DNA of 56,335 bases from Alistipes sp. CAG:268 (GTDB taxonomy: Bacteria; Bacteroidota; Bacteroidia; Bacteroidales; Rikenellaceae): contig FR891975.1 of the NCBI GenBank assembly GCA_000434235.1, positions 1-56,335 of the forward strand, written 5' to 3'. Position 1 is the stretch's first letter, and each line of letters opens with the position of its first letter. A program made the position numbers and the translations under genes. Positions 17,134 through 24,573 of this stretch are shown piece after piece. The notes beneath the pieces are model-generated. The model saw only the letters and a program-made list of their open reading frames with translations. It searched no databases and was not told where the DNA came from.

Positions 17134-17985
17134 TCAATCCACCATCGCCTGTGCCTTTGCCAGAAGCGATAAAAAAGGTTTGCGAAGCGATTTGAGGCGT
17201 TCTTGGTCTTCGTCCATGTCGAAGTCCGTCACTGATGCCTCGGTGTCGAGAATCAGCCCGGCGAGGTCTTTGGCGGACTCGATGAAAGCAGCCCATTCTT
17301 CACCGAGGTCAAACCGGAAGAAATCCACAAGCGGCGAACTGTCATCGAATCTCGACTTGTGCAGGATTTTTTGCAGGGCGGCGTGGGCGATGCAGCACAA
17401 GGCTGTTTCACGATGTTCCGTGACCAAAGTGCCGGAATGTGCGGAGGTCGTGTTGGAATGGGTGTCCAAACAGAGTCCGGTGTCACGGTCGGCAATTTCA
17501 GTCTTTGCCAGACTTACGAGTTGTCCACATATTACGCCAGTTTCGGCAGCGGTCGTTTTGCCGATTACCCAATCGGACAATACCTCACGGAGCTGTCTGG
17601 CAAAGTCCGGCTGCTCCTGTGCATTGCGGGGCTGTGCTGCCTGACCGGATTGTACGGTCATGGTAATGACCACGCTTTTGGGAAGCTGGATGCGGGTCAG
17701 CAAACCGAATGCCTCCATTGCACTCAAAAAAGAACGGACGGTAGCCCTGTGCCAATGCCACTCCGATGCGAGGTCGGAAACGGTCAGGTGGCACTGGTTG
17801 GGTTGCAGCACGTAGGCCTTCTTTCTTAAAAACGGAGAAACGAAACCTGCCAGTGATTTGTCCAACAGGTCACAGTACGCTTCGGTGCGTGTTTTGCGTT
17901 CATCCCCTTTCTCCTTGAGATATTCGAATACCTCCCTGTCTGCCAATATGGAAACAGGTATCTTTTGGTTATTTTTCATTTTCAT
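17134..17985 (-). CDS. Winged-helix-like protein of the mobilization cluster
   Basis: 283 residues, no signal peptide. Residues of about 5-45 contain SILADREVFEYLKEKGDERKT, and 65-110 read like a helix-turn-helix: HLTVSDLASEWHWHRATVRS then FLSAMEAFGLLTRI, followed by a beta-hairpin wing SVVITMTV. The remainder is helical and includes an acidic C-terminus (FDMDEDQERL). It lies between the relaxase and the membrane-protein gene, whose end overlaps its start by 17 bases. A DNA-binding mobilization accessory or regulator is likely. I do not recognise a named family. Confidence 0.65.
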   Translation of the reverse strand: MKMKNNQKIPVSILADREVFEYLKEKGDERKTRTEAYCDLLDKSLAGFVSPFLRKKAYVLQPNQCHLTVSDLASEWHWHRATVRSFLSAMEAFGLLTRIQLPKSVVITMTVQSGQAAQPRNAQEQPDFARQLREVLSDWVIGKTTAAETGVICGQLVSLAKTEIADRDTGLCLDTHSNTTSAHSGTLVTEHRETALCCIAHAALQKILHKSRFDDSSPLVDFFRFDLGEEWAAFIESAKDLAGLILDTEASVTDFDMDEDQERLKSLRKPFLSLLAKAQAMVD

Positions 17986-18559
17986 TCGGTTTTAATGATT
18001 CATATTGTGCGGATATATCAGTGTTGCCGCTGTCCGCTTCATGCGGCAGATTTGCGTGATGATTCTCGTGATAGGATTCTGACAACATTCCGGGATGCTT
18101 TGCCCATCCGGAAAGTGTGTCCGTATCCTTGCATTCGGACATGACCCGAACGGAGGGATAGAACAGGGCTGCCAGAAGAAGATAGGCAATGGTTATCGCC
18201 AAGGTGTACAGATGCGGCACAAAGCCGATGACCAGTGCGCCCGATGCGAGTGTGACAAATGCACGGGGGCGGTCAAGCAACCTGCGTAACCAGTTGTCCG
18301 TCCGTCGGAACGAAAACATTGCGGCACAGACACCGGTAGAGAGTAGGATTCCAAACTCACCCATATGTCCACAGGCATATACATAATGGAAAAGAAGCAG
18401 GCATATCAGCCATACTTGCACATACAGTTTACGGGCGTTGCCGCTTCGTGCCATTGCCATGTAAAAGGGTGTCATGAACCGCTTGTTGTTCTTGTACAAT
18501 GACATTGATACCCCGAAAGGTATCGCGCAGAAAATGAGTAGCAGGATATTCAGTAACAT
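17969..18559 (-). CDS. Small polytopic membrane protein
   Basis: 196 residues from the ATG that begins MLLNILLLIFCAIPFG; upstream in-frame residues are polar and overlap the previous gene, so this start is preferred. About five membrane segments are seen (LLNILLLIFCAIPFG, VWLICLLLFHYVYAC, GILLSTGVCAAMF, FVTLASGALVIGFVPHL, TLAITIAYLLLAALF). A hydrophilic cytoplasmic or periplasmic tail rich in His and Glu follows (SYHENHHANLPHEADS). The start overlaps the preceding stop by 10 bases and the end overlaps the next start by 17. The function is unknown; the operon suggests a role in transfer. Confidence 0.7.
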   Translation of the reverse strand: MLLNILLLIFCAIPFGVSMSLYKNNKRFMTPFYMAMARSGNARKLYVQVWLICLLLFHYVYACGHMGEFGILLSTGVCAAMFSFRRTDNWLRRLLDRPRAFVTLASGALVIGFVPHLYTLAITIAYLLLAALFYPSVRVMSECKDTDTLSGWAKHPGMLSESYHENHHANLPHEADSGNTDISAQYESLKPNENEK

Positions 18560-18951
18560 AAGTAATAGGGCTTTTCGGGTATGGGAGTGGGACGCACAAT
18601 GAGTTCCAACTGGACAATACCGTATGTCGCCAGCCGGATAAGGGTTTCGGCATCCTTGGGCGAAAAGTACATGGCCGCTTTCTTGATGCGCTGCTTGAAT
18701 GTAATGTCTTGCTTTCGGTAGATGGCCAAAGCCTTGTCCAGTTCGTGTTCGGGAATAGTCCATGTCGTACCCTCGGCGTGTATGCCGTTCGTCTTGAAGG
18801 CACGCAGTACCAATGTACGGGAAACGAGGTAGTCGGTGCGGTCGGTTCTTGAGATGATATGCTCCTTGTAGAGATTGTCATCGGCAACCTCTATCCACGT
18901 CCGGTAGGCATTGATGCAATAGACCATCTGTCGGTATAAGGTGTTTCTCAT
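18550..18951 (-). CDS. Unknown protein of the mobilization cluster
   Basis: 133 residues from the ATG that overlaps the stop of the gene before it (ATGA); an upstream extension would run inside that gene. It is soluble and mostly helical, starting MRNTLYRQMVYC and with RTDRTDYLVSRTLVLRAF and a C-terminal VQLELIVRPTPIPEKPYY. No family was recognised. Tight coupling on both sides means it is translated with its neighbours and may be part of the same complex. Confidence 0.6.
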   Translation of the reverse strand: MRNTLYRQMVYCINAYRTWIEVADDNLYKEHIISRTDRTDYLVSRTLVLRAFKTNGIHAEGTTWTIPEHELDKALAIYRKQDITFKQRIKKAAMYFSPKDAETLIRLATYGIVQLELIVRPTPIPEKPYYLCY

Positions 18952-19400
18952 ATAAAATTCATCAGCACGTCGGACTTGTCTTTCTTGTATTTCAGGAACC
19001 CGCTTTTGGAGTGTAGTTCCAAGTCGAGGCATAAGTCCCCGTACATCTGCTCCAAAGAATCATAGATGGTGACAAGGATGCTGTTTACATTGCCCTCCGT
19101 ATCCGTCTTGGCGTTCATCTTGAACATCTGTCCGAAAGCGGGATTCGAGTATGCACAAGTGCTGTGACCGAATTTTTCCGTCCGCATCGGAATATGGTGG
19201 TAGAGCGTGATCAACTCCATGTCGTCCTCGAACATATCCATTACTTCGTCCAGTTCGTAAGGGGTGCGCAACGGAAACGTAAGCAGCACATAGTCGCCGT
19301 AGAACTGCGGTTCTTCCATCGTCGTCACATCGAGCAACTGCGGAAGTTGCAGGGGGACGAATGCCATGAAGTCATTATAAAAATGTCGTAACATATTCAT
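18948..19400 (-). CDS. Unknown acidic protein of the mobilization cluster
   Basis: 150 residues, no signal peptide, acidic (ELDEVMDMFEDDMELI). An alpha/beta pattern is visible (FYGDYVLLTFPLRTPYE, NSILVTIYDSLEQMYGDLCLDLEL). No known family was recognised. A second ATG two codons in is an alternative start. It is coupled to the next gene by an ATGA overlap and lies 21 bases after the lipoprotein gene. Confidence 0.6.
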   Translation of the reverse strand: MNMLRHFYNDFMAFVPLQLPQLLDVTTMEEPQFYGDYVLLTFPLRTPYELDEVMDMFEDDMELITLYHHIPMRTEKFGHSTCAYSNPAFGQMFKMNAKTDTEGNVNSILVTIYDSLEQMYGDLCLDLELHSKSGFLKYKKDKSDVLMNFI

Positions 19401-19421
19401 ATCTTTTTCTGTTGTTATATT

Positions 19422-20471
19422 TTACAGCGTGTGTATGAATGCCTCCATCAGCATTCCGGGCAGCTCGTCCAAGCGGTTGTCTCCGGGGTGCAGCATCCTG
19501 CCCAACTCCCTGAAAGCGTCGGGTGTCTGCGAGGCAAGCATATCGAGTTGCTCTCTTTCTTCGGCTGAAAGCAACGCCAGGCAGAAACCGTCCAACGACG
19601 AATAAGGCTGGAGAAGCATCCAGATGTAGGCTTGTGCCTGTGCCGGTGTCTTGACTTTTTTATTGCAGATGTCGTCGATACAGGTTCGGATATTCTGAAT
19701 CAGCCTGCGGTTGGTGCGCATGGCCAGATAAATCATGGCATTGCGATAGGTGATGTCGTTCCGTTCGGCGGCAAGGAATATCTGTGCACAGCATCGTTCC
19801 GTGTCATGAGTGATGTCGGAAAGATTCTCGCCGTCGAAATCAGGCAGACGTGAAAGGAATGCCCGGTACACGGCATCCTCCTTTTCGATAAAGGTCGTCA
19901 GGTCTGCCATACAATGAATACCGTAATCAATCGTTTCAGCAAGGGTAGTTCGATAAGTGGCAAGAATGTGTTGTCGGTTTCTCTGACTGACGGGCCGGTT
20001 ATCCAATGAGGCAAAGAACGGTCGGATTGTTTCAGCCGCACGATGCAACTCTTTGTCTTCAAGATGCGGTGAGATTTGTTCTTTTACCCACAGTATATCC
20101 TTATAAGTGCGTGTTTGAGACAGCACCATCCGTGAAAATTCCATGCGGATGGAATCATGTATCTGTTCACACTCTTCTCTTACAGTGGAATGAAGCCGGC
20201 CAAGCGTATCACATTCGAGATGCAGGAATACGGAATCCCTCAATGTTTGCCATTGCTTGAGGTGTCCGGCCAATTCTTTAATGGAGAGTTTTTTCTGCCT
20301 GCGTATGTCGGACAGGTATTCCCTGTATGTTCCGGCAGGGTCATTCTTGGCTTTCGCCAATCGTTTGCCATTGCCGTTGTCGCATGACGCGCATAGGAAT
20401 ATGGCAATCGAAACGGCAATTATTTTGGCAAAGATTATCGGCTGTTTTAAGTTCGATTTTAATGTTTTCAT
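19422..20471 (-). CDS. Element-borne lipoprotein of unknown function
   Basis: 349 residues. The lipobox LCASC puts the lipid on Cys30 after a basic N-region. The mature protein is largely helical, with repeated charged helices and a few scattered cysteines (ERCCAQIF, RTCIDDICNKK). No family was recognised. It is the first gene of the leftward cluster that ends with the relaxase and OmpA-like genes. Its start codon lies inside the first copy of the repeated site array described below, and a leftward -7 box (TAGTTTTG on the minus strand) stands about 30 bases upstream, so it is probably controlled by whatever binds that array. Confidence 0.65.
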   Translation of the reverse strand: MKTLKSNLKQPIIFAKIIAVSIAIFLCASCDNGNGKRLAKAKNDPAGTYREYLSDIRRQKKLSIKELAGHLKQWQTLRDSVFLHLECDTLGRLHSTVREECEQIHDSIRMEFSRMVLSQTRTYKDILWVKEQISPHLEDKELHRAAETIRPFFASLDNRPVSQRNRQHILATYRTTLAETIDYGIHCMADLTTFIEKEDAVYRAFLSRLPDFDGENLSDITHDTERCCAQIFLAAERNDITYRNAMIYLAMRTNRRLIQNIRTCIDDICNKKVKTPAQAQAYIWMLLQPYSSLDGFCLALLSAEEREQLDMLASQTPDAFRELGRMLHPGDNRLDELPGMLMEAFIHTL

Positions 20472-20660
20472 ACTATATCATTTCGTACTATTTAGTGCAA
20501 AACTATATATTATTTTTGATACTTCGCATCCGAAAAACCGTATTTTGTGCATTTTTTAATATCGTACTTAATAGTATGATTACCAATGAAAACAAGTGAA
20601 GATAAAACACGTGGAAATGTACGATTTTCGTTTTTTAATATAGTATGATTCATATACTCG
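20468..20660. promoter_or_regulatory. Array of repeated sites between divergent genes (operators or res-like)
   Basis: The ten-base motif WATAGTAYGA occurs four times: on the minus strand at 20468-20477 and 20483-20492, on the plus strand at 20570-20579 and 20639-20648. The third copy forms a palindrome with TCGTACTTA before it, and the last faces TCATATACTCG. The array covers the start of the lipoprotein gene, its leftward promoter, and the approach to the rightward promoter. Layout in three clusters recalls resolvase res sites, but operators of a regulator are equally possible. Confidence 0.6.
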
Positions 20661-20671
20661 AATAAAACTTG

Positions 20672-20679
20672 TATATTTG
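20672..20679 (+). promoter_or_regulatory. -7 box for the recombinase-like gene
   Basis: TATATTTG followed by C matches TAnnTTTG and stands 31 bases ahead of the ATG. The last repeated site of the array lies 24 bases upstream, over the -33 position, where a bound protein would block RNA polymerase. Confidence 0.6.
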
Positions 20680-20709
20680 CACTTGTTATCATGAATATTG
20701 TATATTGAT

Positions 20710-21321
20710 ATGGCAAAAGTCGGTTATATATTCGAGGCTAATTCCTACGATGCGTTTGATGCGGATAAGGAATGGATGCGCCAATATGGGTGTGTACAGG
20801 TGGTTGAAGAATCGGTCGGACACGAGACGCTTAGGCCGAGATGGAAACAACTGATGTCGAATCTTGAAAGAGGAGACGAATTGGTGATGTCAAAATTCAG
20901 CAATGCCGTTCGTGGTTTACGGGAACTATCGGCATTGATTGAGCTATGCCGCATCAAGGTCGTGCGTATTATCTCCATTCACGATAAAATTGACACCGAC
21001 AACAAATTGTTTCCGGACACGACACCGGCGGAAGTATTGGCCATGTTCGGGGCATTACCGGAGGAAGTGGCTGTTTTGCGGAAGTCGTCGGATAAAATTA
21101 TACGCCTGCAGCAGAGTATCAGTATTCCGATTTCCAAAAAAAGTATGAGTAAAACTGAACGGGACAAAAAAATCGTGGATATGTATAACAATGGGTATTC
21201 AATCCGTGATATTTGGAAAGAAAGCGGTGTCCAAAGTAAAAGCACCGTGTACAGCATTCTCAATAAATACAAGGTTCAGCTTAACCGAACACCGGGACGA
21301 GTGCCGGGCATCCGGAAATAG
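20710..21321 (+). CDS. Serine-recombinase-like protein without its catalytic residues
   Basis: 203 residues from the ATG; a TTG four codons earlier is less likely. Residues 1-135 follow the resolvase catalytic-domain fold (GYIFEANS, HETLRPRWKQLMSNLERGDEL, KFSNAVRGLRELSALIELC, HDKIDTD). A C-terminal helix-turn-helix (DMYNNGYSIRDIWKESGV, KSTVYSILNKY) is at about 157-187. Active enzymes read GYxRVST and LDRLGRS at these places. Here Ala10 replaces the nucleophilic Ser, Phe8 replaces Arg, Ser64-Asn65 replace Asp-Arg, and only Arg68 remains. It should not cut DNA, but can still bind it. With the site array just upstream, a repressor role is likely (inference). Confidence 0.8.
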   Translation: MAKVGYIFEANSYDAFDADKEWMRQYGCVQVVEESVGHETLRPRWKQLMSNLERGDELVMSKFSNAVRGLRELSALIELCRIKVVRIISIHDKIDTDNKLFPDTTPAEVLAMFGALPEEVAVLRKSSDKIIRLQQSISIPISKKSMSKTERDKKIVDMYNNGYSIRDIWKESGVQSKSTVYSILNKYKVQLNRTPGRVPGIRK

Positions 21322-21424
21322 AACTTATAAATCAATATGGATATTGAAAATCAATAGATTGCTTGCGTAATTCATCGTTTTTTCGTATCTTTAAGTTGGA
21401 TATAACTATATAAAAACAAGACCT

Positions 21425-21529
21425 ATGGGAGATATTATAATTTTATTGCTGGTGTTCTTGGTAGTGGGCAGGCTTTTGAGGGGCGTGTTCGGAGGATTCA
21501 GCAAAAGCAGTTTTCGGGATGACAAATAA
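21425..21529 (+). CDS. 34-residue single-span membrane protein
   Basis: ATG GGA GAT to TAA encodes MGDIIILLLVFLVVGRLLRG followed by a glycine/serine-rich basic tail ending FRDDK. It is one membrane helix with positive residues after it. A promoter fits well: TTG at 21363 and TATCTTTA at 21386-21393, then about 30 bases to the ATG. No other reading exists in this gap. Function unknown; small proteins of this shape often modulate membrane complexes. Confidence 0.55.
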   Translation: MGDIIILLLVFLVVGRLLRGVFGGFSKSSFRDDK

Positions 21530-21560
21530 CTCCGGATTGTTGTAACTGGCAGATATTTGT

Positions 21561-21568
21561 TAATTTTG
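21561..21568 (+). promoter_or_regulatory. -7 box for the HU-like gene
   Basis: TAATTTTG plus C, with TTG 18 bases upstream (21540-21542), matches the Bacteroidetes promoter. The HU-like start codon follows 28 bases later. Confidence 0.6.
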
Positions 21569-21596
21569 CACCGTATTCATAAAAATCAAGAACAAT

Positions 21597-21878
21597 ATGA
21601 CAAAAGCGGAAATTGTCGCTCAGATCTCACGGCAGAGCGGAATAGAGAAAACGGTGGTGATGACTGTGATAGAATCATTCATGGAAAATGTAAAAGAGTC
21701 GATGGTTGCGGGAAACGAGGTGTTCTTGCGCGGGTTCGGTAGCTTTATCATCAAACGGAGAGCTGAAAAGACGGCCCGGAACATTTCGAAGAATACGACA
21801 ATTAAAATTCCCGCTCACAATATCCCTGCATTCAAACCTGCCAAAGCATTTCTGAATGCGGTAAAAGAGAACAAGTAG
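21597..21878 (+). CDS. HU/IHF-family DNA-binding protein
   Basis: 93 residues, the normal length for HU. It shows the N-terminal helices (TKAEIVAQISRQSGIEKTVV, VIESFMENVKESM), the signature VFLRGFGSFIIKRRAEKTARN, and the DNA-clamping arm with a proline-containing tip (IKIPAHNIPAFKPAKAF). HU proteins bend DNA. On an integrative element it may help recombination, transfer or repression. Own promoter upstream, terminators downstream. Confidence 0.92.
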   Translation: MTKAEIVAQISRQSGIEKTVVMTVIESFMENVKESMVAGNEVFLRGFGSFIIKRRAEKTARNISKNTTIKIPAHNIPAFKPAKAFLNAVKENK

Positions 21879-21923
21879 AGTATAAAAGTACAGATGGTGC
21901 AACAACACCGTAATGAGTAAAAC

Positions 21924-21983
21924 AAAAGCGACCCGAAGGCCGCTTTTGTCGTGATAAGGCAAGGATTATTTCTTGCCTTTTTT
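21924..21983 (+). terminator. Terminator(s) after the HU-like gene
   Basis: First hairpin: AAAAGCGACC-CGAA-GGCCGCTTTT with one mismatch. Second: AAGGCAAG and CTTGCCTT around 8 bases followed by TTTT. The second overlaps the 3' end of the convergent ssb gene. Confidence 0.65.
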
Positions 21984-22346
21984 CGCTGGTTTGGCCGGCT
22001 TTTCAGGAGTTTCCTCCTTCTCGACGGGCGGATAGAACTTGACGGCGACCATCACGATACGGTTGTGTTTCACACCGCTTTGGTCGCTCCATTCTTCGGG
22101 CTTGAAATACCCCTCGACGGTCAGCATCGTACCCTTGGTCAGTTGGTCGAACGACCCGGTGTTCTCGTTTTTACGCCACGCCTCAAAATTCATAAAGGCG
22201 GAAACGCGTTTGGATTCCTCGCCATTATTCTCCAATCGGCTTACTGCCAGAGGGAAACGTGCTACACTTGCGTTGGTGAACTGACGGATTTCTGCATCCT
22301 TTCCTACGAAACCGGTTACTACGAAATTGTTTTCAATCTTTTTCAT
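21966..22346 (-). CDS. ssb: Single-stranded DNA-binding protein
   Basis: 126 residues. The OB-fold N-terminus reads NFVVTGFVGKDAEIRQF, with the SSB-type region ASVARFPLAVS and the strand VKHNRIVMVAVKFY. The C-terminal tail is Pro/Lys-rich and lacks the acidic DDDIPF-like tip of chromosomal SSB, as often seen in element-borne copies. It coats single-stranded DNA during transfer and second-strand synthesis. Transcribed toward the HU-like gene and sharing a terminator region with it. Confidence 0.88.
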   Translation of the reverse strand: MKKIENNFVVTGFVGKDAEIRQFTNASVARFPLAVSRLENNGEESKRVSAFMNFEAWRKNENTGSFDQLTKGTMLTVEGYFKPEEWSDQSGVKHNRIVMVAVKFYPPVEKEETPEKPAKPAKKGKK

Positions 22347-23029
22347 AATGAATTGTTTTTAGAAGTTATTAAATCAATTTTACGCTGCCTCAAAAAGTAG
22401 GTGCAGTTAAGGGGATGCACCAAGGCCGGACGCATCAATACTCTTTATTTTTGTCCGTAGGCAAAACCGGAAGGCTCGATAAAGGAAGATTGTACGGCTG
22501 CGCCATTGGTCAAGACTTCCAAAGTCGTTCCCGTCTGCATACTATCTTTGCATCGGAAAATGATGATGACTTCGGCGGAAAACTATTCTGAAAATGAGCG
22601 GAAAACCGTAGTTGCAGGGGAAGTGAAAGTGCAATCCGTCCACCGGCACAATGGTGCGCGTTTCGGCTGTAAGTCCGCAGAATCGGCAGGTATTTTCGTG
22701 TAATTCGGTCGGACTGAATTGAGGTGGCTACAAACAGAACACTGAACTGACAACAGGTTGCGGTACCGCAGAAGGGAATATCAACGAAGTGGCGACAAAA
22801 GGCGGAACGGGATATCGGGGTACTGCCATGTTCCCGTCCGGCAGAAAGAAAAGGGGACAAAAGGGAAAAAGGAAAGAACCCTGCTTTTCGGAAAAGCGGA
22901 CGGAGCTTTTCACGAATGGCTGTTTTTTACAAAAGGATATGGCGCAGCCAAAAGAGAGAGATAGATGTAAAAAAGGGAATGCGGCGTGGCAGGAATGGAA
23001 GATTATCCCGTTCCTGCCTGCCTGTATCA
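22347..23029. other. Non-coding region with an outward promoter
   Basis: No convincing gene in about 680 bases. The first part is the ssb leader; on the minus strand it has TTTTTGAGGC followed by an AT-rich stretch, like the leader at 24.13-24.25 kb. A rightward -7 box, TATCTTTG, lies at 22543-22550. The rest is purine-rich on the plus strand (several AAAGGGG/GGGACAAAAGGG stretches), and open frames there have low-complexity Lys/Arg/Gly composition. Confidence 0.55.
22543..22550 (+). promoter_or_regulatory. -7 box, rightward, no gene behind it
   Basis: TATCTTTG plus C matches the -7 consensus. It points away from ssb into non-coding DNA, the same arrangement as the promoters at 211-240, 1201-1230 and 24335-24344. 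A -33 box at the right distance is not clear. Confidence 0.35.
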
Positions 23030-23287
23030 TCAAAATTCTGCCATGATTACCCGATGCTCGAAAATCTTTTTTTGATTACTGGGACGTCTTTGGCAAACCC
23101 ATAGGTGATGCTTGCCATAGCCGAAGACGAAATAATCATCAAGGCGTGTTTTTTCTTGTAGGCGTTCCATGCCGGTACGCAGTTCCGCTTCATCGGTTGA
23201 GAAAAGAATCGTGTTGATGATACGGAAGTAGAGTTCTGTTACCTCGTCACAATAAGGACAAAAGCTATGCTCAATCGTTGCTTTCAT
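23030..23287 (-). CDS. Small element protein of unknown function
   Basis: 85 residues. It opens with a CPYC pair (HSFCPYCDEVTELYFR), which could bind a metal, and has KHHLWVCQRR near residue 60. No family was recognised. Its start overlaps the end of the gene before it by 17 bases, so the two are co-translated. Confidence 0.55.
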   Translation of the reverse strand: MKATIEHSFCPYCDEVTELYFRIINTILFSTDEAELRTGMERLQEKTRLDDYFVFGYGKHHLWVCQRRPSNQKKIFEHRVIMAEF

Positions 23288-23630
23288 GTTTCTTTGATTT
23301 TAATTCTACTTCTACTATGTCTTCTATTCGACCATACAGGACAGAGCGCAACGCTGTTTTGTCAATGGCGTAATACTCGGCGATATGTCCGTGCTGTTTT
23401 ACGAAATATCGTTTGAGAACATCGGAGAAATCAAAGAAGTAGCCCATCAATGCGATACCTCTTTTGAAATGGATGCACTCTTTCACGTTTCGGGTAATCC
23501 AGTTCTTGTCTTCACGGCTCAACTTGTCTCCGTTATCAAGTTGTTCCCGTAACTGGTAAACCCTGCTGTCTTTCAGCTTCTCTAATTCGGGTACGTCCCA
23601 TTGGACGAATTTCATTGCTATCTGCTGCAT
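23271..23630 (-). CDS. Element protein of unknown function
   Basis: 119 residues, starting MQQIAMKFVQWDVPELEKL; a second ATG at residue 6 is possible. The sequence is helical and charged, with IHFKRGIALMGYFFDFSDVLKRYFVKQHG in the middle, a pattern seen in hypothetical proteins of Bacteroides conjugative elements. It ends in KSKKHESND and overlaps the following gene. Confidence 0.6.
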   Translation of the reverse strand: MQQIAMKFVQWDVPELEKLKDSRVYQLREQLDNGDKLSREDKNWITRNVKECIHFKRGIALMGYFFDFSDVLKRYFVKQHGHIAEYYAIDKTALRSVLYGRIEDIVEVELKSKKHESND

Positions 23631-23641
23631 CGCTCTTGTAT

Positions 23642-23818
23642 TTAATCGTAAATAATCACTTCATCACGATACTCGACCACCTCTTTGCCACTACTAAGAC
23701 GCACCACTATTTTATTGCCGAAGTCGCCGACAACTGTTCCCTCAGAGTAGCCTTTATAGGGGGTAAGCAAGGTGCAGTGCGCACCTATAATTTCGCTATT
23801 TTCTTCGTATTCGTACAT
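23642..23818 (-). CDS. 58-residue protein, SH3-barrel-like
   Basis: ATG to TAA encodes MYEYEENSEIIGAHCTLLTP then YKGYSEGTVVGDFGNKIVVRL and a tail EVVEYRDEVIIYD. The strand pattern and the turn GxVVGDFGNKIVVRL suggest a small SH3/KOW-like barrel. It lies exactly in the gap between the 119-residue and 97-residue genes, on the same strand, 11 bases from the upstream stop region. Function unknown. Confidence 0.6.
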   Translation of the reverse strand: MYEYEENSEIIGAHCTLLTPYKGYSEGTVVGDFGNKIVVRLSSGKEVVEYRDEVIIYD

Positions 23819-23837
23819 AAGTCATGTCATTTTACGG

Positions 23838-24131
23838 TTACAACTTGATATCCCATTTCCCCTGTGAGAAGATTCTGAAGCTCACGTATTCGTCTGTAAA
23901 TTCGTAGGACAGAATTTTGATATAAGTTTTGTCTTTGGCTTCCAACGAAGCTATCAGTCTGTCGATTTCTTCTTCCGGATAAACCCAACGAGAGGTAAAC
24001 TCCGCATCCACGCTATCGCTGTGTCTATTGACAAAGCCGTCGAAAGTGTCATCCAAGAATGCCTCTATCTTGTCGAGGTCTGCTTTGTTTTCCGTCCTTG
24101 CGTAGAAAATGTTTGTTGCATAGTTTGCCAT
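23838..24131 (-). CDS. Element protein of unknown function, ferredoxin-like fold likely
   Basis: 97 residues. It begins MANYATNIFYARTENKADLD and alternates strands and helices: IFYA, a helix KIEAFLDDTFDGF, the strand EFTSRWVYPEEEID, a helix, then TYIKILSYEFTDEYVSFRIF. This resembles small anti-restriction or Api92-like proteins of mobile elements but no family can be fixed. It is first in a leftward operon of four small genes. The upstream leader has the element's usual form. Confidence 0.6.
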   Translation of the reverse strand: MANYATNIFYARTENKADLDKIEAFLDDTFDGFVNRHSDSVDAEFTSRWVYPEEEIDRLIASLEAKDKTYIKILSYEFTDEYVSFRIFSQGKWDIKL

Positions 24132-24334
24132 AATCCTAAGTTTTAAGTTTTTTATTTTCCCTCTTTTAGCATTTCAGCTACTTTCGGGCTTGATTGAAAA
24201 TTATGTCGCCTCAAAAGGTGTTATGGCTCTTTATGCAGGGTTTCACGACCAAATACGACCTCTGCAAAGCGGAGCGTGGAGATTTTGTCGGGAACCGTCA
24301 GGCTGTGACCTTGAATACAAGAAAGACATGACAA

Positions 24335-24344
24335 GTACCTTTGC
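24335..24344 (+). promoter_or_regulatory. -7 region, third exact copy of GTACCTTTGC
   Basis: GTACCTTTGC includes a TACCTTTG -7 box. No gene follows. The decamer also fits GTANNTTTGC, the core of CTnDOT-type attachment sites, so a recombination role cannot be excluded. Confidence 0.4.
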
Positions 24345-24523
24345 GACACAATTCTCATCAGGCAGACCGAAAGTTGGGATGCGAGGATAGAATGCCTATG
24401 GCAGAAGTTACGATAAAAGGAACTTCCGTAAAATTGGGATGCAGCGAAAAAAGAAAATATCGGTGCGATTATCTTCTCTTTTGACTGTGAATATAAAAGT
24501 AAGGGGGAGAACTTCGGTAAAGG

Positions 24524-24573
24524 TTTAGTTTAGTCTATTAGCTTATATATATGCTAAACTAAAGTAAACTAAA
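24524..24573. repeat. Inverted and direct repeats, iteron- or operator-like
   Basis: TTTAGTTTAGT on the left faces AAACTAAA-GT-AAACTAAA on the right, with TTAGC and GCTAA flanking an AT-only centre (TTATATATAT). The right arm is two direct copies of AAACTAAA. It lies 50 bases upstream of a TACCTTTG box. Confidence 0.6.

Noticed and set aside
231..24344. GTACCTTTGC copies as definite CTnDOT-type attachment sites
   Set aside because: The att core GTANNTTTGC contains the normal -7 box, so exact matches arise from promoters. No integrase or flanking duplications support att sites here. Kept only as a possibility in the findings.
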